From Caenibius sp. WL (GTDB lineage Bacteria > Pseudomonadota > Alphaproteobacteria > Sphingomonadales > Sphingomonadaceae), in the NCBI RefSeq assembly GCF_019803445.1, contig NZ_CP081844.1:2244501-2308500 (forward strand): a stretch of 64,000 bases of DNA. Reading direction: 5' to 3'. Position 1 is the first letter of the stretch, and each line of letters starts with the position of its first letter. The position numbers and the translations under genes were made by a program. The notes below the pieces were generated by a model, which saw only the letters and a program-made list of their open reading frames with translations, ran no database searches and was not told where the DNA came from. Shown here one piece after another: positions 59,977-64,000 of the stretch.

Positions 59977-60780
59977 GTGGCCATAAAGATCAAGGTGCAG
60001 AAGCCTGCACCCTCAACAGTCATCGCCATCGAGCACCTGAAGGGAACGGCTCGACGACTGGCTGAGTTGGTATCGAAGCATGGCAATTATGAGTATGAGG
60101 GGTTCAAATGGCTTCAGGGCACTTTCGGCGGAATTGCCGATCACCTTGGCGTGAATGAGAAGACAATCGAACGTAACGTCCAGAAACCACCGTTTCACCA
60201 CATTACGCGACAGACTGCTGAGGACGGTAAACACATTCTATTGAAGCTGGGCGCGGAGCCCTGCGAGACCGATCTCGTTTTCAGGCTGCGGACAACTTGG
60301 GTTAGAGGTTTGCTCTATTTCAACGGAGCAGCAGTGCAGGCTTGGCCGATCGAAGCCACGAAGGCCAAACACGCAAAATTGCCATATCAGCGACTGCTGA
60401 AGCGCATCGAGAAGGCCCAGGAACGGCTACCTGAGTTGGAGAAGCTGAAAGCAGGCGAGGACATATCTTATGAAGTTCAGCCGCGCGAGATGGGCTTACT
60501 ACGTGAATGCGTGAAACGACTGGACGATGATGCCTTCGCCACCGTTGCGTGCATTGCCTCGTGGAACGGCTGGCACAAATTCATGTCCTACGCGAAAACT
60601 GCGGACAGAGTTGCTGATCGATACTATCACTGGCCGACCCTTGGTCCGATCGCGGCGAACCCTGACATCGCTCTGCAGGTCTATCTCGACATCGGACAGG
60701 AGGAAGGCACAATCGGCATTGCTGACAGCGCCCGACTGACCGCCAAGATCGCCAGTCTGACGCCTTCTTCGGCAGCTTGA
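59977..60780 (+). CDS. Accessory protein of unknown function with a HTH-like segment
   Basis: 267 residues from a GTG start with AGGAG nine bases upstream. I do not recognise the family. Residues 1-40 read MAIKIKVQKPAPSTVIAIEHLKGTARRLAELVSKHGN. A helix-turn-helix-like part, FGGIADHLGVNEKTIERNV, lies at about residues 50-70. The middle is charged and helical (QRLLKRIEKAQERLPELEKLKAG), and the C-terminal half has many aromatic residues. No signal or membrane helix. It follows the integrase and could be a regulator or a replication/transfer factor of the element; this is open. Confidence 0.6.
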   Translation: MAIKIKVQKPAPSTVIAIEHLKGTARRLAELVSKHGNYEYEGFKWLQGTFGGIADHLGVNEKTIERNVQKPPFHHITRQTAEDGKHILLKLGAEPCETDLVFRLRTTWVRGLLYFNGAAVQAWPIEATKAKHAKLPYQRLLKRIEKAQERLPELEKLKAGEDISYEVQPREMGLLRECVKRLDDDAFATVACIASWNGWHKFMSYAKTADRVADRYYHWPTLGPIAANPDIALQVYLDIGQEEGTIGIADSARLTAKIASLTPSSAA

Positions 60781-60790
60781 TCCAAAAAAC

Positions 60791-60869
60791 GTCTGTTTCT
60801 CTTATCCCATGTTCTTAAAATTATATCGTTACCATAAACTGATATGTTCACAGGGAGAGAGAAACAGAC
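60791..60869. repeat. 12-bp inverted repeat flanking an AT-rich core
   Basis: GTCTGTTTCTCT (60791-60802) and AGAGAAACAGAC (60858-60869) are exact reverse complements with 55 bases between. The core is AT-rich and also has ATGTTC twice. It begins ten bases after the 267-aa gene stops. It could be a large hairpin, an operator pair or a recombination/transfer site. The stretch 60870-60969 shows nothing else I can name. Confidence 0.5.
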
Positions 60870-60969
60870 ATTCAGTGCATGGCTCGTCGCTTCGCTCCTG
60901 CGCCATGCCCTTTGTCTCGGGAGAGAATAAAAGGGGATAATAACCACTGCTGCAATTAAAGCGATGTCA

Positions 60970-60991
60970 GGATTGCAATTAATTGCAATCC
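60970..60991. promoter_or_regulatory. Perfect 22-bp palindrome upstream of the 181-aa gene
   Basis: GGATTGCAATT followed directly by its reverse complement AATTGCAATCC. Perfect symmetry over 22 bases is unlikely by chance. It lies about 170 bases before the ATG at 61163 and is typical of an operator for a dimeric regulator. No promoter elements are obvious. The region 60992-61162 shows no gene I would support. Confidence 0.6.
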
Positions 60992-61162
60992 ATCTTTCGT
61001 TAGGATCGGGGTGATATGTCTCGACCTCGTTGGCGGGACACGAGGCTGCCGGGCCGACTAAGCTCAGGGCAGAGCCGGTGCGCTGCCACGGCCCGATCAT
61101 CCCTTGCCCGCCTGCGTCTTTCCCATAGGCATCTAGTCCCAACAACTACGAAGGTTTCACAG

Positions 61163-61708
61163 ATGGAAGGGATCAAGAAAGCAGCGGTGGAGGTGCCGCA
61201 GGACCTGATCGACCACAGCAAGTCGCGGCTCCTCGAAGCGGCGAGCCTCTTGCGGACAGTCCGGGAGGACAATCCCGACGAGTTCAGAACGGTCGCCAGG
61301 AAGTTAAGGATTGGTCTGCGCAAAGCGCACCATTTGGCACAGATCGACAAGGTGTTCGAGAAGATGACCATTCCGGTCGAACGGGCACAGCGCTTGGGCT
61401 GGACCAAGCTCTCCATCATCGCGGCCCATCGCAAAACGCATACGATCGACGACCTGATCGACGTGGCGGAGGGTTGCACCGCGCACGAACTGAAAATGCA
61501 CATCCGCGACGGCAAGTTCGATCCTGATGGCCGGACGGTCGTGCTGCACTTCAGCAAGGAGCAATACGCGCTGCTCGATGAGGCCCTGCGCTCCAAGGGC
61601 GCCGAACCACATTCCCGAGGGCTGCTGGGCAAGGAGGCAGCGCTCATGAGGCTTGTCGCTGAGAAGGCACCGGCTCCGGCATCGAAGTCAGGCAAGGGAG
61701 CGGGCTGA
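61163..61708 (+). CDS. Accessory hypothetical protein
   Basis: 181 residues from the ATG at 61163, with GAAGG eight bases upstream; a longer frame from 61016 is open but its first 49 residues are Arg/Ser-rich and not credible. Mostly helical: DLIDHSKSRLLEAASLLRTVREDNPDEFRTVARKLRIGLRKAHHLAQIDKVF, then LGWTKLSIIAAHRKTHTIDDLIDVAEGCTAHELKMHIRDG, then a strand-and-helix end LHFSKEQYALLDEALRSKGA and a Lys/Ala-rich tail. No family recognised; it could bind nucleic acid or a partner protein. Confidence 0.6.
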   Translation: MEGIKKAAVEVPQDLIDHSKSRLLEAASLLRTVREDNPDEFRTVARKLRIGLRKAHHLAQIDKVFEKMTIPVERAQRLGWTKLSIIAAHRKTHTIDDLIDVAEGCTAHELKMHIRDGKFDPDGRTVVLHFSKEQYALLDEALRSKGAEPHSRGLLGKEAALMRLVAEKAPAPASKSGKGAG

Positions 61709-61724
61709 TCGCGGATCGGGCATC

Positions 61725-62543
61725 TCATCCTGTCTGCGTTGGGATCGGGAGATCGTCCTCCTTGTATTCGCCAACGATCCAGACGAGGCTTTGCAGGTCG
61801 ATGTTGTCGTGGGGTTCCAGATCGGCCACCTCGCGCCCGGTCTGTGCCATAAGATCGCACAGGCTGGCATATACGGCAGGATCGAGCGCGGGGCTGTAAT
61901 CATGCACGAAGGGATGACCGACCCGCTCCGCGAACTCCTGCGTCACCACGGGCTTGAGGAACATATGATCCTCGGGTCGCCACAGGAACGGCAGATACGT
62001 GACCACCGTCCACTTGGCGTTATCGTGTTTGAGTAGCAGCCGATCCATGATCGCGAGCGCCGGTTCGATCTCCCCGATCGTAAAGCGGGCGGCTGCCTGA
62101 ATGAACGCATCGGCATCAGGGCCTCGCAGAAGCGGTTGCAGCCGGGTCTTTTCGAACGGCGATAACAGGTTCGTGCCCCGGTATGCCGACAGGACGGCCT
62201 CGCCCAGATCGCTGCCAGTCAACGCCTGCTCAAGAGGAGCAGTCTCATCAAGCTTCGCCTTGGCCTTGAGCTTGTAATCGCGCTCGGCCTCCTTGAATGC
62301 GGGAGATCGGAAACCGTCAGGAAAGAACTGTCGAAATCGGGACCGTGCGCCGTCGAAGCCGAAATAGGCATCACTGGTCCGGCCCGCTGTGGCATGGAGA
62401 TCAGCCCAGAGCTGCTCAGGATCATCGCCGTCGATCCGGCTCAACTGCTTGCCGCCGGAGATTACCAGGCCGACAAAGCCCTTGCCGGTATCAACGAGCC
62501 GCAACGTGTTTTTACCGATCACGTCATTCCGAATGGTTTTCAT
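61725..62543 (-). CDS. Hypothetical partner of the adjacent nuclease-like protein
   Basis: 272 residues; not recognised. The N-terminus (MKTIRNDVIGKNTLRLVDTGKGFVGLVISGG) is beta-rich. The middle has YRGTNLLSPFEKTRLQPLLRGPDADAFIQAAARFTIGEIEPALAIMDRLLLKHDN, helical, and the end has DNIDLQSLVWIVGEYKEDDLP. No membrane or signal segment. The ATG overlaps the stop of the nuclease-like gene (ATGA), so the two proteins are made together and probably work together. It is convergent with the 181-aa gene. Confidence 0.65.
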   Translation of the reverse strand: MKTIRNDVIGKNTLRLVDTGKGFVGLVISGGKQLSRIDGDDPEQLWADLHATAGRTSDAYFGFDGARSRFRQFFPDGFRSPAFKEAERDYKLKAKAKLDETAPLEQALTGSDLGEAVLSAYRGTNLLSPFEKTRLQPLLRGPDADAFIQAAARFTIGEIEPALAIMDRLLLKHDNAKWTVVTYLPFLWRPEDHMFLKPVVTQEFAERVGHPFVHDYSPALDPAVYASLCDLMAQTGREVADLEPHDNIDLQSLVWIVGEYKEDDLPIPTQTG

Positions 62544-63223
62544 ACCCCTCCCTCATTTGTAATTTGCGATGCGGTGACACGCACCTTGTCGGCCAAGGCT
62601 GTGACCGGCACTGGCGTTGTAAATCTGCTGATCGTGCTCAGGGCCGCCTGCTTCAGGTCCGGCAGATCGCGGGTGGCGACGACATAGAACGCCCACTGGG
62701 CCGGGTCGCGATGATCGGCGTGGTCGGCATAAATGCCATGATGCGCGAATATGTAGATATGGGCTGGACGCCCCACCTGGGCGATCCACTGTGTTCCGCT
62801 CTCCCAATGTCCTGTGCGGGCCGCGACATCAAAAATCGGTTTGCTCGGCTTGCCAGTGCTCCACGACTGCCGTGCGGCGGACTGTTTGACCTCCAGCCGG
62901 AGGCCGTCAGGACGCTCGAAGTCCCATCCGCTATAGTCGGCGCTGCACCAGTTCCACTCCGGCTCCAGCGCGAGTGCGACGATGGCCTCCGCAACTTGCC
63001 CACGCAGCACATTGGTCACGAGGGCGCTGCCGAAGGCTGCCTGCGAAACCTTGGCGATCACGTCGCCGATCCCGAACGCTGGTGTCCCGACCTGTTGTGA
63101 TCTCGTGATAATCCTGCCCTCCGTCGCCCCGATATTCCTGTGGGGCGACGGCCAAAGCCGGATGTTGGAAACCTGATCGCTAGAGCAGGCGCATGCGCCT
63201 TTACCGGCGAACCGGCTGGACAT
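62540..63223 (-). CDS. PD-(D/E)XK-like nuclease candidate
   Basis: 227 residues from the ATG at 63223. The candidate catalytic pattern is SADYSGWDFERPDGLRLEVKQSAARQSW: Asp, then Glu-Val-Lys on the next strand, as in restriction-endonuclease-like folds. Upstream helices (GQVAEAIVALALEPEWNW) supply the usual first-helix acidic residue. The C-terminal half has YIFAHHGIYADHADHRDPAQWAFYVVATRDL, helical and strand mixed. The first 17 residues are encoded inside palindromic DNA and may not be real. Overlaps its partner gene. A defence role is an inference. Confidence 0.6.
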   Translation of the reverse strand: MSSRFAGKGACACSSDQVSNIRLWPSPHRNIGATEGRIITRSQQVGTPAFGIGDVIAKVSQAAFGSALVTNVLRGQVAEAIVALALEPEWNWCSADYSGWDFERPDGLRLEVKQSAARQSWSTGKPSKPIFDVAARTGHWESGTQWIAQVGRPAHIYIFAHHGIYADHADHRDPAQWAFYVVATRDLPDLKQAALSTISRFTTPVPVTALADKVRVTASQITNEGGV

Positions 63224-63312
63224 GCGCGCATGCCACCCGGCCTCCGAAAATCGGCGACCGAGGTCTAGCGATTGGGGTTTCCACGCCCCGCTCTGCGGCT
63301 TTCACGCAGAGC
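63187..63312. promoter_or_regulatory. Palindrome cluster at the nuclease start
   Basis: AGGCGCATGCGCCT (63187-63200) and CATGCGCGCATG (63221-63232) are perfect palindromes; the second contains the ATG of the nuclease gene. A hairpin GCTCTGCG/CGCAGAGC (63290-63312) is 60 bases further on. These lie in the divergent gap between the nuclease and the DUF488 gene and could be control sites or RNA structures. A weak hairpin AGTATT/AATACT with GTTTTTATT follows at 63383-63407. Confidence 0.5.
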
Positions 63313-63450
63313 ACGACGGTCATAGCGAAGCTCGCCCGGGATAGGAAGCGCCGGGTGCGACGGGGGTGAAGTCAAGTATTTAAGTATTTGAAAATACTGT
63401 TTTTATTGAGGCTTTGCCCATAGGATCATCTTTATTCTGAAAGGATCAAG

Positions 63451-63996
63451 ATGATTGAAATAATGAGCGTGGGGCATTCCAATGCGAGCTGGAACGAGTT
63501 CAGCTACGCCCTCGACCAGTTCGACATCGGTTGCATCGTCGATGTGCGATCATCGCCCCGGTCGCGCTGGCAGCATTTCAATAAGCCGCAACTACGGGTC
63601 CGGCTGAACCGGATCGGCGTGAGCTATATCCATATGGGCGATGCTCTGGGCGGGATGCCGGTGAGCGGCCCGACTGATTACGCAACGCGGCGTGGGACCG
63701 AGACCTTCACCACGGCGATCGACGACATACTCGCGATAGCTGCCCGATGCAGACCCGCCTTGTTATGCTCGGAACGGGACGTGCTGCAATGCCATCGCTT
63801 CACGCTGATCGCCCGGCATCTGCACGATCTGCCCGATGTCCGGGTCTCCCACATTCGCCACAACGGCACGCTGGAGACCCATGACGAGGCCGAGGAGCGC
63901 CTGCTCGCCCTCCACAAGCTGTCCGACGACCTACTCACGGATCGCGGCGAGCGACTGGCCGAAGCCTATGCCCGGCAGGAGCGAAAGCTGGGCTGA
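63451..63996 (+). CDS. DUF488 family protein
   Basis: 181 residues, complete, with GAAAGGA upstream. DUF488 hallmarks are all present: MSVGHSNASWNEFSYALDQFDIGCIVDVRSSPRSRWQHFNKPQLRVRLNRIGVSYIHMGDALGG, then the Cys-rich active-site-like ALLCSERDVLQCHRFTLIARHL. The conserved CSE...CHR pair suggests a thiol chemistry, but the biochemical function is not known. It points away from the nuclease and its stop is five bases from the window edge. Confidence 0.85.
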   Translation: MIEIMSVGHSNASWNEFSYALDQFDIGCIVDVRSSPRSRWQHFNKPQLRVRLNRIGVSYIHMGDALGGMPVSGPTDYATRRGTETFTTAIDDILAIAARCRPALLCSERDVLQCHRFTLIARHLHDLPDVRVSHIRHNGTLETHDEAEERLLALHKLSDDLLTDRGERLAEAYARQERKLG

Positions 63997-64000
63997 ATAC

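Noticed and set aside
61016-61162. N-terminal extension of the 181-aa protein
   Set aside because: The 49 extra residues are Arg/Ser-rich with no fold, and GAAGG lies correctly placed before the ATG at 61163.

Overview
The window looks like a chromosomal segment of an alphaproteobacterium of the order Sphingomonadales, probably Novosphingobium- or Sphingobium-like. This is inferred from gene content (cbb3 oxidase cluster with OmpW, RibB with an N-terminal helix-turn-helix, DUF4170, GC-rich coding sequence, TTGAC-type promoters with weak -10 boxes), not from a database search. Almost all of it is densely packed housekeeping DNA. The last 6 kb is an integrated accessory segment.

Layout. 1-5324: end of a MocR-type regulator, a DMT exporter, then a small catabolic-looking locus (cytochrome P450, MarR regulator, SMP-30 lactonase, alpha/beta hydrolase). 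5466-14271: ompW, then a complete ccoNOQP-GHIS cluster for cbb3 cytochrome c oxidase with its maturation proteins and a small Cys-rich exported protein. A perfect FNR/FixK box lies between ompW and ccoN. 14256-16582: flavin reductase and riboflavin genes (ribB with HTH, ribH) with palindromic DNA between them. 16790-20349: enolase, then four amphipathic/membrane proteins behind a perfect EcfG (general stress sigma) promoter, then a DUF4170 protein. 20468-25538: greA and carAB. 25700-30083: yqeY-dnaG-rpoD. 30380-34090: rpiB, glyA, nrdR, trmJ, rpsD. 34204-42666, mainly minus strand: tgt, DUF481, TSUP transporter, ABC transporter, queA, cyclophilin, coaD, polyprenyl synthase, xseB. The ABC permease has an in-frame amber codon, and a decayed copy of its C-terminus lies 1 kb away. 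42752-53159: purL, serB, miaA, ilvB-ilvN-ilvC, YceI, leuA. leuA has a leader that encodes a Leu-rich peptide. 53231-57807: three poorly known genes and recJ.

At 57889-58079 are two identical tRNA-Glu genes, followed within 100 bp by a tyrosine integrase. To the right-hand edge lie unfamiliar genes: a 267-aa protein whose start is buried in a hairpin, a 181-aa protein behind a perfect 22-bp palindrome, a divergent pair made of a PD-(D/E)XK-like nuclease and an overlapping 272-aa partner, and a DUF488 protein. This tRNA-anchored cargo is the best candidate for an undescribed (perhaps defence) system. Its right end is outside the window.

The most useful regulatory reads are the leuA leader peptide, the EcfG box, the FNR box, and the palindrome/direct-repeat array in front of the HTH-RibB gene.
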